Shown here: one piece after another, positions 1 to 10,238 of the stretch
Position numbering within the stretch: the first letter of the stretch is position 1
Layout: every line of letters begins with the position of its first letter
DNA from: Shinisaurus crocodilurus
Lineage: Eukaryota > Chordata > Lepidosauria > Squamata > Shinisauridae
Assembly: GCA_021292165.1 (NCBI GenBank)
Contig: JAHFWL010000058.1
Coordinates: 434,001-498,000 of the forward strand
DNA length: 64,000 bases
Reading direction: 5' to 3'
Position numbers and translations under genes: made by a program
Notes under the pieces: generated by a model
What the model saw: the letters and a program-made list of their open reading frames with translations, nothing else
Told to the model about the DNA's origin: nothing
Databases searched by the model: none

Positions 1-574
1 GCCAGTTGCCTCCTGTTCTCCTTATATGTGATACTTGCCCGCTAATGTTCTCTCCTTTTTTGGTGGGAACTCTGCACCGTGTCTGTTTGTTAGGAAATTG
101 ACTTTCTTTATCTTGGACACAGTAGCAGAATGTGAATTCCCGGCCCAGCCTCCCCTGAGTTTTGCTTTATGGGCTGCACACCTGTTCCTCCACTGTCTCT
201 GGTCAAGCCCAAACCACTTAAAATGCATCCAGCAATGTACCCAACATTTCTGTAAATGGGGCGGGGCGGGGGGGAGAAGGAGAGAATCAAAATCCAAAAC
301 AGTATAAGAGGAAAAGAGTGAAAGCCAGCACTCACCACAAAAATGTTTCACCAAAAAGTACATTGAACTGGCCTACAGATGTCTCCTCAAACGAACAGGC
401 TGCACAGTCTTGGGAAATAGAGCCCCACATAACTGGGCTGGGCTAAGCCCTTCTTATCTGGCACATAATTAGTAATTTGGAGAAGAAAGCCCTGAGTAGG
501 ACCTCAAGAAGAGCTCATATGGGATCCAAGCTGTTTAGGGCATCTAAACTTTTAAGACACTAAAGACGCGTTCC
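1..574. other. low-copy DNA, nothing recognised
   Basis: No repeat terminus, LINE motif or exon-like frame is recognisable. A G-rich run lies near 259-275. The overlapping frames here are short and lack any domain signature. Confidence 0.5.
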
Positions 575-1015
575 TATTGATTGCGCACCCTCAATGATCG
601 GAGGCTTCCAATCATCCAGTGCAGGGTGGGAGGAGTGGGGGAGGTGATCTTTGCCTCCCTGTCCTCACGCCCTGCATTTTTCACTAGATGGACTTCTTGC
701 CCGTCTAGCGATGGCTGCTTCAAACAGAGAGAGTAGGAGGCTGGAAGGGGCTCAGGATAGCTCATAACCTGGCCTCTCTGGTCTCCTCCCTTCCCTGCCC
801 ACCGAAATGTCCCCTTTCCCCCTCTCCAAGGTTGCTTTTCTGACCTCAGAGGGCAGCCGTCGGGCGTCACAGTTCTTTCTGCACTGGCTGAACGGGGAGG
901 GGGGGGGTCGGATTTCTGACTCCCCTTTCCGAGGTTGAAGCACTGTCTCCGATCACGGAGGAGGGAATCCCCAGTATTCTATGGCCGCTCAGACAATGTT
1001 GAGGGCCATAGGATT
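575..1015 (+). repeat. family H repeat, copy 1
   Basis: This stretch shares order and sequence with 7786-8200: a 'gatcatccagtg' start, a 'cctccct' stretch, 'ctcaggatagctcata', 'ttgcttttctgacct' and a terminal hairpin. The hairpin here is imperfect (arms 979-991 and 1000-1011). Two copies in one window indicate a dispersed repeat, but its class is unknown. Confidence 0.6.
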
Positions 1016-1027
1016 ACTCCCTCCGGC

Positions 1028-1112
1028 TGCAATCCTAGGCACACTTACCTGCCAATAAGTGCCTTTCAACACAGTGGGACTTAACTTCCAAGTAATTATG
1101 CATAGGATTGCA
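1028..1112. mobile_element. family M short inverted-repeat element
   Basis: The ends are perfect 10-bp inverted repeats (tgcaatccta / taggattgca). The centre carries 'agtgggactta', shared with copies near 24603, 25589 and 35829. It looks like an old non-autonomous DNA element; no TSD is evident. Confidence 0.5.
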
Positions 1113-1220
1113 CTGTAATTTTTACTTGGTGAGCGCCTGGCCTAATTTGGCAAAAAGCAAAGTTGGCCATGTTGAACATAGGAAAAATTCCAAAATCCAC
1201 ATTGGTGCAATACTTTTATC

Positions 1221-1265
1221 AGGCCAACTCAAAGGTCACATTTTTGGTGACCTTTGAGTTGGCCT
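1221..1265. repeat. perfect 19-bp stem hairpin
   Basis: The arms at 1221-1239 and 1247-1265 are exact reverse complements (aggccaactcaaaggtcac) around a 7-nt loop. Flanking 'ggtgcaatacttttatc' and 'aataaaggtgttacacta' are also partly complementary, so the whole 1200-1290 region folds back. It is probably the core of a small fold-back element. Confidence 0.75.
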
Positions 1266-1292
1266 AATAAAGGTGTTACACTAATATTGGGC

Positions 1293-2213
1293 TTAGTTTT
1301 GTCCATCGTCGTGTTGGCTGGGAGTCTTCTGATTGGGGAGCCAGGATCTTTGGCTGCACAACTTGGATCTTTCCTTCCCAACCTGTGCTATAATATTGTT
1401 GTTTAGAGACGTCAAAGCATCTTTGCACAATTTATTATTCCACCCCACCTCCTTTCCTAAGCATGTGGGCCTTCTCTGAGCCGCGCAAAACTGCCTTGGC
1501 CTGTTCTTCCTCACAAGAACCAGAGCTGTCAGGATCTGGGTACGAGTCTGCCCTCCACTCTCCCAAAAGGTCCTGACTCCTGTCAGCTGTAGGAGCGCCG
1601 CTGCTTCCTTCGAGGCCTGGCAGATGCTGTCCATCTGCCTCAGTTTAAATGGTAGAGACGTTTTGCTGATCCAGGGGGATCAGAAATGCGTGTCTCGGTT
1701 TTCTGGCGACGCAGAGATGGCCAGCGGGTCTGTTTTCTGAACAAACACTCTAATGAGTTTTCAGTTTTCCTTTCACCAAGAGGTGGGCCCCAGAAAGTGA
1801 ACTTTCACACCTCCTTGGCAGGCCTCTCAGATAAGGAGATTAGGGTGGATGTTAAGTCGCACCCCACTTTCTCTATTAAATCCTGGTGCGCACAATTCCC
1901 CCCCTCAGCCAACCTGCATATTTTCCTTGTGGACAAAAGGGTTTTGTTTTTTTTTAAAGCGCTTGAAATAGTTTCTAGCTTGAAAGTGTGTTCACTCACT
2001 TATTGGGTCTATAAACCTTGAAATGGTCAGTTATTAATTTGTTTAACAACTCAAGCAAATCAAAGTGCTGATGCTTTGCACCACCTGGAAATCACACTGT
2101 TTAACCTTGAGAAATAACGTCCGCGTGCATGAGAGAGAGAGAGAGGGCGGGTGGGCAGTATTGCCTTGATAGTGAGGGAAAGGCACTCTTCTCATACGTA
2201 GAGGTGCTCCATA
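1293..2213. other. low-copy DNA, nothing recognised
   Basis: No repeat family or coding signature was recognised. A short GA run occurs near 2131-2145. Confidence 0.45.
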
Positions 2214-2546
2214 AGCTAGAGCAGGGGTGTTGCTGGGCATTTAAAAGATTTCGGAGCCCAGGCCCATAGGACAGAAACCTGCATAAATCTGCATATGCTA
2301 ATTTATATATCTCTACATGTGAAACTAGATATAATTATTAGGAATTATTTAAATTTCACCAAAGGCAAAGCCAGCCAGCTAATTTTACATCCAAATCAAT
2401 TAATTTGCACCCTACCCCAGATCATCACAAATCAGTAGTTCCTCTTCAATTACAGTTACTTTGCAATCTCTCAGGGTCCCTTTCCCCACCACTCTCTCTT
2501 TTCCTGCTGGAGGAAAATTGCTCTCAACTCATGCAATTAAGCTTAG

Positions 2547-3141
2547 GGCTTCTCTACATGAGGCATTTATTGTGCACACATGATCCCACACTCATGGATG
2601 TTTGCGGGTCCATTATATGACCATTAGGGATCATAGGGATCATTTTAATCTTGTAATTGTTTTTAATTCCGTTATTGTAACTGCTGCTGCTAGCTCTGCT
2701 GTTTGTTTTTAATCTGTGGTTTTAAATTTTATGATTTTAACTGTTGTAAACCGCCCAGAGAGCTTCGGCTATTGGGCGGTATAAAAATGTATTAAATAAA
2801 TAAATAAATATGACGCCGTCGTCCTCCAGGGCCTCTCCCGTTTTTTCCAGCCCTTTTTGTGGCTTTTTTTTTTAGAGCGAGGAAAGTCAGCCATTAAATT
2901 CAAAATGGGGAACAAACTGGAGTGAAAGTCTCGTGTATTGTCTCAATTCCACTATACTGCAGCTATACCACAGCGCCACCTTGTGGCTGGGTAATGTAAC
3001 ATATAGGAAGGCAGAGAAAGACAAACCCGGGGGGGGGACGGACAACAACACCCTTATAAAGGACACGAATTTCCTCCCCAAAGAAAATGGAAGAAGAAGC
3101 CTCAGTAAACTGGTGGGTTAAACCCCTCATATAGAGAAGCC
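2547..3141 (+). mobile_element. family B element, copy 1, TSD cttag
   Basis: The termini are ggcttctctaca and, at the right end, tatagagaagcc, which form inverted repeats. Both sides are flanked by cttag (2542-2546 and 3142-3146). The interior matches copies at 3446, 22307 and 34106 (tttgcgggt, tcctccagggc, gcgccacc, aacatatag). It is split by an L2 3' end. No transposase frame is visible, so it is non-autonomous. Confidence 0.7.
2622..2807 (+). mobile_element. L2 LINE 3' end inserted in family B
   Basis: The sequence ends with the L2-type tail: 'ccgcccagagagcttcggct', 'gggcggtataaa' and an (aaat)n run. It is flanked by atatgac at 2615-2621 and 2808-2814, a 7-bp target-site duplication. Only the 3' UTR is present, so the copy is strongly 5'-truncated. 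Confidence 0.8.
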
Positions 3142-3445
3142 CTTAGAAGAATAGCATCCATTGGCAACAATGGTAGGTCCCCCCCCCCCCAAGCTTAATT
3201 GCCATGAGGTAGGTGTTGAAGGTGTACCAGCATGTGGGAAGGGGAGGGTTAATCCCAGCTGCAATTCCCCTTGAAAATTGCCCCGAGTGGCAATTAAGCT
3301 AAGAAAGAAATCTTCCAGTGGCTTCGATAGACACTCAGAGCTCTGGGGAATAGATCCAGGGCCCCGGGAAATAGTTTCAGGGGTGAGGGCCCCACAAACC
3401 CAAGACTAGCAACATCCCTGCACAAGGACATACATTTGTTTCTAA

Positions 3446-3814
3446 GGCTTCTGTACATGAGACATTTATTGTGTGCTCATGATTCCTCACTCACAGTAGT
3501 TTGCGGGTGCTTTACACAACATCGTCATCCTCCAGGGCTTCTCTTGTGCTTTCCAAGCATTTCTGTGGCGTTTTTTTAGAGTGAGGAAAGTGCAGTATTA
3601 TCTAAAAATGGCGGAATGAACCGGAATGAAAGGCTCATGTATTTTTGCAATTCTGCTGTACTGCAGTGCCACCTGGTGGTTGTGTAATGGAACATATAGA
3701 AAGGCAGAGAAAGAAAAGCCCTGGAAAAGAAACACATGTAAAGGAGCCAATCTTAATCCTGCAAAGAATTTGGAAGTAGAAACCTTGGTAAAGTGGTGGG
3801 TTAAAAACGAAGCC
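3446..3814 (+). mobile_element. family B element, copy 2, uninterrupted
   Basis: The element runs from ggcttctgtacatg to acgaagcc, with ctaa on both sides (3442-3445 and 3815-3818). Its 369 bp align along their length with the two nested copies at 2547 and 22307, so it gives the insertion-free length of the family. No coding capacity is seen. Confidence 0.7.
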
Positions 3815-3818
3815 CTAA

Positions 3819-5454
3819 AGATACTAGTTCAGGCCTGCCTTGAAGTCATATTCTCTGACCTGGAAGTTGTCTTCTCCACCCCCATCCGCATAATTCTAAA
3901 TGTATGGCAGATGGTTATCCAATGGGAAAGGACAGTCTGTGATCAAAAGCACCCCCCTGCAACATGTTTGGCTCCCTGGCGTTGAAACCATATTCTAGAC
4001 TGAGCTAGGGCTCAAAATTAATGCCCGGTTCTCTGTGGGACTGATCCAGTGGACAGAACCTGAATTACAGGAGTTGCAGGTTCTTCAAATCCCTGGTCAG
4101 CCATGATGCTCACAGGCAGAACTTGGGCAGCAAGTCACGTTACATTGTAATCTACTTGCCAAAGCCTGTAGTGAGGATTAATCCATTTAGAAGTATTTTG
4201 TACACTGCAAAAGGCTACAGAAATGTTTAGTAATAAGAATTAGCTCACTTATCTTCCCTCTCTTGTTGATTCCCCCCTCTGCTTCCAGTTAACCTACACA
4301 CACTTTAGGTTAGAGTTCATGATCTAACCTATAAGGTCAGCAGCTGCAAATCAGCTCTAATCAATAGAGGCTGGTTTCTAAGCTTTAGTCTGAACCTGTG
4401 ATTGGGGTGAAGGTGAGAGGTGCATACGTGTGTGATATGGGATCAATGCTGGATGGGTGGGCAGAAGCAATTGTCAAATGCTGGGAGGAGACCCACAAAT
4501 TGGAACCATGGTTTTGACACAAGACTTTTTGCCCTCTGGTTATCCTTCAAAACTGCCTGCACAGAGGTGGATTAAGACTCAACTAATCTCTCTGACCTGA
4601 CTGCAAAATAGGGTTCAGGGATGATGATGAACCAAGGTCTCACAATCTCAGTTATTTCCCTTAAGCACTTGGTTGAGTAATTTTGAGGGTTTTAAAAACA
4701 AATAATCCTGTTTATTAGATTTGAAACAGTAATTAGTATCTGTTATACACTGTATAAAATATGGTGCTCATTGGGGTCCAAAAAGGTTTGCTTTTCCTTT
4801 GCATGTATAAACTCCCCCCCCCCTTCCTATTGGTCCAAGGCAGTGATTCCTAAAAATGTTTTCAATAAATAAATAAACTGAAGTATGTTGTAGCTGTATT
4901 TCCTGGCCTTTCCTGAGTTGGAACTTGAACCGTAGAATGCTGTCCCAAACATGCACACCAACGTTCATTCTGATTTCTCAGTTTTCAAGGCAAATGTCAC
5001 TCTGAGGTGGGCTTTACATCAAGGTTGGGGAACTTGAGGTTCTGCACATGTTTTTGGACCACACCCAGTAGCGTGGTGGAGCCCGGGCTCACAGGGATGC
5101 AGCACCGACACCTGTTTTGTTAATTAGTAGGGATGCTGACATCATCTGCCCCCCCCCACCCCCACCCTCAGACGTCACTCTTCCCTCAGAGCTTAGCTCC
5201 AGTCCTCACAGTGGCTGGGGGGAAATGGATTTTCCCAGCAACAAGATATCCTTCCCTGTTCCCATGCAAACTATTTTGGGGTGGCTTGGTCTTGACCCAT
5301 TAGCTTTATAAAAGACCTCTCCTGGTGGAGATGAAAACTTCTAGAAATGGGTTGTTGATATGGATCAACACAGCTGCCTGCATTTTTGGACTCTCCTTGG
5401 AGCTGCAGCTGATGGGGACTGTCATGGTGAGAACCTGAGCGTCAACATTTACCA
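3819..5454. other. low-copy DNA with one small hairpin
   Basis: About 1.6 kb without recognisable repeat ends or exons. A 9-bp perfect stem (taggttaga/tctaaccta, 4306-4314 with 4323-4331) is present. C-runs occur at 4815 and 5147. Confidence 0.45.
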
Positions 5455-5562
5455 CTAGACCACTGACTACAACCCGCATCATCCCTGTCACACTGGCCAT
5501 GCTGGCTGGGGCTGATAGGAGTTGGAGTCCAACAGCACCTGGAGGGCCACCGGTTCCCCCTC
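5455..5562. mobile_element. degenerate palindromic hAT-type MITE
   Basis: It contains 'ctggccatgctggctggggc', 'ggagttggagtccaacagc' and 'ggagggccaccggttcccc', the pattern shared with better copies at 14210, 28386 and 30260. The left arm is diverged and no TSD is clear. Confidence 0.5.
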
Positions 5563-5695
5563 CCTTGCTTTATATCTTTCCTGGCCGCCTTGAAGATGGG
5601 TGTGGGGATTGAGCTGGTGTTGGAACAAAAGGGAGAAACCGAGGATGGTGATTTAGCAGGGACTGTTCCAGAAAACAGAGAGCATCCCTGGTAAA

Positions 5696-6423
5696 TATGG
5701 AAGCTCAGGTGTCAGCTGTGAGCCGGGCGGCGCTGTATCAACTCCATCTGATATGGCAGCTGTGCCCCTACCGTCCTAATCATCTGCTCCCATCACTGGT
5801 TCATGCCTTGGTCTCCTCTCGCCTAGACTACTGTAATGCGCTCTACGTGGGGTTACCCTTGAAGACGGTTCGGAAACTACAGCTGGTACAGAATGCGGCA
5901 GCTCACCTGGTTAAAGGCAGCAGGCTGGCCGGATCACATCACTCCAGTGCTCAAGGAGCTGCACTGGCTACCAGTTGCTTGCCGAGCCGAATTCAAGGTG
6001 TTGGTTTTGACCTTTAAAACCCTATACGGCTCCAGTCCAGTCTATCTCAAGGAGCGTCTCCAGCAACACCAAGGAGGCCACTCAACAATGATCTGCCACA
6101 GACGGCCTTCTCCTTGTCCCTTCAGCCAGAGCGGCTAGACTGGTCGGGACAAGGAAGAGGGCCTTTTCTGTGGCGGCCCCTGTACTGTGGAACTCTCTCC
6201 CAAGTGAGTCCTATGCCATGCCCCCTCTCTGCTGAGCTTCCGCCGCTCACTAAAAACTTGGCTATTCAGGCGGGAATATGGGGTGGGCTAAGATTTTAAA
6301 ATTTTATACTGTTTTAATGTATTTTATCCTGTTTTTATCTTATGTACATCGCCCAGGGTAGCCGGTTTGCCGGACAGATGGGCGATAAATAAATGCAAAT
6401 AATAAATAAATTAAAAAAAAGGG
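5696..6423 (+). mobile_element. 5'-truncated L2 LINE with 12-bp TSD
   Basis: The frame starts inside the reverse-transcriptase C-terminal region of an L2 LINE. It reads through VSRAALYQLHLIWQL, VSSRLDYCNALYVGLPL and RKLQLVQNAAA, then shifts frame near 5935 into DHITPVLKELHWLPV and LTFKTLYGSSPVYLKERLQ. It ends with an L2 3' tail (catcgcccagggtagccgg, gggcgataaataaat) and poly-A. The flanks carry atccctggtaaa at 5684-5695 and 6424-6435, a 12-bp duplication that fixes both ends. The frameshift makes it a dead copy. Confidence 0.88.
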
Positions 6424-6589
6424 ATCCCTGGTAAAAAGGCTTGAAAGTTGGAGTAGATGAGAATGCTGGATGGACAACGATGGTCCTAGCTGTTCCAGCC
6501 ATCACAGCAAATCTGACTATGGGTTTCATGCCACCACAAAAAGATGGAAATGGCTGTATCCATGCTGCCCCACTCTGGAGTATTGTTGG

Positions 6590-6703
6590 CAGGCACTGAC
6601 TGGCGGCAGCTTGCCGGGGATCAAACCTGGGGCCTTCTGCACGCGAAGCAGGTGCTCTGCCGCTGAGCTACAACTCCTCCCCGCTGAGCTACAACTCCTC
6701 CCT
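6590..6703 (-). mobile_element. tRNA-derived SINE (type 2) fragment
   Basis: Read on the minus strand it gives 'gctcagcggcagagcacctg' and a B-box-like 'ggtttgatccccgg', matching copies at 17397, 31988 and 46357. A 21-bp direct duplication of the box-A region sits at 6662-6703. Confidence 0.65.
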
Positions 6704-7134
6704 GTTCGGAGAAGGCATCTTATTACTGTGTTAATTTGTTCCGAATTATCTCACAGGGTCTGGAGATGCAAAAAAGTTAAATCCTTTGGGGCCGTGTGGG
6801 AGATGCGGAGGCTTAGCAGAGAAGCAGAGGGAAGAAGGGGCTTAGCGGAAAGGGTTTGATCTGGTTGTGTGTGGTGGTCATGTTTTTGTTTTGTTTTTAC
6901 TCCAAGGTCTGCAGTGAGTGGGGTTCGGCCTTGGAATTAATGCGGTGTGTTTTCCTGCCATTCCCGTAAACTTGTAAATGAACACAAGGAGCCTGGGTGT
7001 TTTTGTTGGCTAGAGACAGACAGCAGCTGAAGGTGGTCACATTCCCTGTGGGGTACACGTTTGCTCTTTCTTTTGTCTCTCACCATTGTCTCTGACCAAG
7101 GATGTTTTTGAAATGTCACAAAAACCTCCCAAAC
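6704..7134. other. low-copy DNA, nothing recognised
   Basis: No repeat termini or exon-like frame were recognised. Confidence 0.4.
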
Positions 7135-7630
7135 ATTTATTTATTTATTTATTTATTTGTTACATTTCTATATTGCCCAATAGCTGAAGCTCTCTGGGTG
7201 GTTTACAAAAAACAAAACTTTAAAAAACCATAAAATAACATAACATAAAATAAAAAACTATAAAATAACATAAATAAAATAACATAACACAGTTAAAACA
7301 AAGTATAAAAGCCTGAAGTTTGGAGAGCCAGTGTGGCGTAGTGGTTACAGTGTTGGACTGGGACTATGGAGATCCGGGTTCTAGTCCCCGCTTGGCCATG
7401 AAACTCACTGGGTGACTTTGGGCCAGTCACTGCCTCTCAGCCTAACCTACCTCACAGGGTTGTTGTGAGGATAAAATGGAGAGGAGAAGGATTATGTAAG
7501 CCACCTTGAGTTCCTTGCAGGAAAAAAGGCAGGGGTATAAATGTAATAAATAAAAATAAAATAAAAGTTTTAAAAAGTATAAAACCAGAGTGAAAGCCAG
7601 CAGCAGCAGCGCAAAGATATAAAAACACAC
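7135..7630 (-). mobile_element. L2-like 3' end, split by a SINE
   Basis: On the minus strand the fragment ends 'gagagcttcagctattgggc ... (aaat)n', the L2 3' tail seen at 2622. The AT-rich UTR runs from 7135 to about 7322 and seems to resume at 7566-7630 after the SINE. Only 3' UTR is present. Confidence 0.65.
7323..7565 (+). mobile_element. tRNA-derived SINE (type 1) with L2-like tail
   Basis: The head carries a pol III box A (tggcgtagtgg) and a degraded box B (ggttctagtcccc), as in a tRNA-derived SINE. The body ('aaactcactgggtgactttg', 'cagggttgttgtgaggataa') and the tail ('ttccttgcaggaaaaaaggc', then ataaatgtaataaat) match copies at 14350, 42556 and 43312. The tail resembles L2 3' ends, which suggests L2 mobilisation. 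Confidence 0.85.
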
Positions 7631-7785
7631 ATAGAATCATAGAATCAAATCATAGAAAAGTAGAGCTGGAAGGGGCCTACAAGGCCATCGAGTCCAACCC
7701 CCTGCTCAATGCAGGAATCCAGGTCAAAGCATCCCTGACAGATGACTGTCCAGCTGCATCTTGAATGCCTCCAGAGTCAATTCTA
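7631..7785 (-). mobile_element. CR1 LINE 3' end
   Basis: The minus strand ends with the CR1-like octamer tail (ctatgattctatg) after 'ggggttggactcgatggcct' and 'ccttccagctctac'. Upstream is 'gcatctgtcagggatgc'-type CR1 3' UTR, the same as the plus-strand copy at 50850. Only about 155 bp remain. Confidence 0.8.
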
Positions 7786-8200
7786 TCGATTGCATCATTG
7801 GTGATCAGAAGCCCCCAAACTTGGAGGTGTCCGATCATCCAATGTAAGGTGTGAGGAGTGGTGGAGGCGATCTTCGCCTCCCTATTCTCCCGCACTGCAG
7901 ATTTTGCTAGATGAGCTTTGTAGCTACAGTGCTTTGGTGGGGGGGAGGGAAGGCGGCTTGAAGAGGTTCAGGATAGTTCATATCCTTCCCTCCCCATCCA
8001 CTGGAACACTGCCTTTCCTCCTCCTCCTCCTCCTCCTCTGAGGTCGCTTTTCTGACCTTGGAGGGCAACCAGTACGGTTCTTTTTGTGCTGGTTGCAAGG
8101 GGGCGGGAGAGGAGCATTGGAAGGGGGAATCCGACCTTGGAAGGGGTAATCCAAACAATCCTATGGTCCCTGGGATGCTCACCCAGGGACCATAGGATCG
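7786..8200 (+). repeat. family H repeat, copy 2, with perfect hairpin
   Basis: It aligns with 575-1015 along its length. A (TCC)n tract lies at about 8016-8039. It ends in a perfect 17-bp stem (8158-8174 with 8182-8198, sequence atcctatggtccctggg) around a 7-nt loop. The first copy has a degraded version of the same hairpin, so the hairpin belongs to the family. Confidence 0.65.
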
Positions 8201-8594
8201 CTCTCTAGCATGATTTTTTAAAACTAAAGACTAATGAGCCTGGGAAAATAAAATGGTGCCAAAAAGACTACAATGCAGGTACCAGGCGAGCTTCTCTGGG
8301 ACAGAACTTGTAGGCAGAAGTCCAAAAGCAGGAAGTTGCCATGAGCACATGGACACCGTCCGTCGGCCTCATCTCCGCCTCCCTGCTAACATTTGATTAG
8401 AGAAGGTGTGCTGCACCCTCACATCCAGCATTATTTTCTCCCCTCTGCCCCACTCTCAGCGCAAGATGTGACCAATGGAATGGGAGGGTTGCCAAGATAG
8501 ACTGAGTGTGATGATGATGTCTTTGACCAAAGTTACTGGCCTGGGGAGATCTTGAAAGAGACTCAGGTCAGTTGTGGCCATGCATTCGTAGCAA
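8201..8594. other. low-copy DNA, nothing recognised
   Basis: No repeat or coding signature was recognised. Confidence 0.4.
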
Positions 8595-8708
8595 CCAGAT
8601 TTAGTCATACTTAGAGCAGACCCATTGAAATCAATAGGACACAGGTCAGCCATGACTAACATGTTCCATTGATTTCAATGGGTCTGCTTTAGGTATGACA
8701 AAATCTGG
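8595..8708. mobile_element. family P fold-back element
   Basis: Two arms of about 44 bp (8595-8638 and 8665-8708) are nearly reverse complementary: ccagattt[a/t]gtcatac, agcagacccattgaaatcaa. It matches fragments at 35744, 42715 and 56685. This is a non-autonomous DNA-element pattern, and no TSD was assigned. Confidence 0.6.
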
Positions 8709-8775
8709 ATCCAACCTTGAGATGATGGGGCCAGTCCCAGGTTTGAAAGGGCCTTCGGCAAAGTGTCCTCTGGTG

Positions 8776-8918
8776 CAGGGGTGGGCAGAAAGTAGATCTC
8801 CAGGTGTTCTGGACTTCCAACTACCATGAGCCCCTGCCAGCATGGCCAAAGGTCAGGAATGCTGGGGGTTGAACTCCAAAACATTTGGAGATCTACCGCC
8901 TTTTGCCCACCACCCTTG
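8776..8918. mobile_element. palindromic hAT MITE with perfect 8-bp TSD
   Basis: It begins CAGGGGTGGGCAGAAAG and ends with the inverted counterpart (ttttgcccaccacccttg). Inner arms carry agatctccag/ttggagatct. The flanks are ctctggtg at 8768-8775 and 8919-8926. An 8-bp TSD with CAG..CTG-type ends is diagnostic of hAT transposition in trans. Confidence 0.88.
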
Positions 8919-9027
8919 CTCTGGTGGACCCATCTCATCGCCAGTGGAGCCCAATGGGTTTATCTAACAGTGGCGGTGGGCAACAGTGGTGCGGAGATGA
9001 CCACTGACTGGGTGGCTTGGAGATGCC

Positions 9028-9084
9028 ATTTTAATTTCCCACAATGCCCCAGAGCGATGCTATGGCATTGTGGGAAATTAAAAT
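9028..9084. repeat. perfect 21-bp stem hairpin
   Basis: Arms 9028-9048 and 9064-9084 are exact complements around a 15-nt loop (attttaatttcccacaatg core). A diverged relative of one arm and the loop occurs at 36120-36178, so this is the tip of a small repeat family. Confidence 0.75.
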
Positions 9085-9987
9085 CATGGGTGGCTTCCAG
9101 CCCTCAGGGCAGGCATCAGCCCAGTGCTTGGGGACCTGGCAGAGGCATGAGGATGCTCTGTGCTGCTGATACTAGGCCTGAGGATCGTGGGTTGAGTGAG
9201 CACACCACAGCCACGGAGACCTCTTTCACTGGGGATGGCTGCCTGTTTCTAGCCCTCTGCAGGTGGGGGGACACACCCCACTCCCTCTCCTCCTCCTCCA
9301 AAGGAAAGTGTGTCCTCTCGAAAGCTTCCCTGAACTTCTCAACACTCAGGAAAGCAGGAGAGGATCAACGGAGCTGTAGGCATTTCACCTACGACGAGTG
9401 CCTCTTGATCTGACCCAGTCAGCCTAATTGCAGGCATCCGTTCCGCGCTCCCAACTTCGGAAATTTAGCAGCTGTTATGCTCTGCGCAGGGATGTTATCC
9501 AGGACATGTTTTGCCTCCATTTGCTGCTCGGGAGACATTTATATCCCAATAAACGCTCTGACACCAATGGCCCTGATCCTCCTACAGAAGCCAGAGTGGA
9601 AACAATACGAGATTGGCTCCCATTTTTCATGTCTGTTTTCCCTCAGGTGGTGTCGAAGCTGAAGGAGGCCGGCCCGAGACCCTTGATGGCTTTATTTGGT
9701 CACGTTTTCTCCTCAACCTGGTGGAGCTGGGGGGGGGGGAGGGAACAGCAAAATGTGTGTCAACCAGGCACGGAGTCTGACGAGTTCATAAAACCTCCTG
9801 GTCCTGGACTTTGCGGGGATCTGTGTCCTGTTAATGCTTCAGACCTGGGAAGCGACTTGGCTTTTGAAGGAAGCCAGGCTGGGATAAGCAAAAGGCCTTA
9901 AAAGGTGGGGTTTGGTTTCTAGTGCTGAAACGAAAACAACTAAAAATTTAACTAGAAATACAAGGCACATCTCGCCCTAGTGGGAAA
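9085..9987. other. low-copy DNA, nothing recognised
   Basis: There is a G-run at 9729-9737. Frames of 157 and 195 codons cross this region, but they overlap each other and the hairpin or MITE and show no domain. Confidence 0.45.
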
Positions 9988-10238
9988 GTCTATGACCAGG
10001 TGACCTGCGTGCCTGCTTGCTCAGTCTGGTTTCCAGCGGCTAACTGTTGATAAGCAATTTCAAGACCCCTGCATCAGGCTGCGTGCTCTCCCTTCTTTAC
10101 GGGGCTGTATCTTTAAACCAGACTTGGACCAGACTGGACTTGGATGGGATGGCCCTTCAACGAGGTGTCCTTTTGTTCGACAGAGAGCCCTTCAAATAGA
10201 GGACTGTCCTACTTTAAAGCAGGACGCACAGCCACCCT
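9988..10238 (-). mobile_element. family A element fragment
   Basis: It reads 'gaccaggtgacctgcgtgcc', 'tatctttaaaccagacttgg', 'cccttcaaatagaggactgt' and ends at the family terminus gccaccct. The AT-rich half is missing. Confidence 0.65.

Larger units (their letters stand above)
2222..3420 (+). mobile_element. family K hAT-like element, interrupted
   Basis: The left end reads CAGGGGTGTTGCTGGGC and the right end, reverse complemented, reads CAGGGATGTTGCTAG, so matching hAT-style termini bound the region. The left interior (ggcccataggac, tgcatatgctaattta) resembles K copies at 33105 and 54370. A B element is inserted inside. I could not find a matching 8-bp TSD, so the outer boundaries are tentative. 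Confidence 0.4.

Noticed and set aside
7323..7565. tRNA gene
   Set aside because: Box A and B are present but the cloverleaf is degraded and a SINE body and tail follow.
8826..9413. 195-codon frame
   Set aside because: Begins inside a MITE, crosses a perfect DNA hairpin, and has no domain or codon pattern of a gene.
9428..9901. 157-codon frame
   Set aside because: Overlaps other frames of similar length, has no homology I recognise and no splice-site context.
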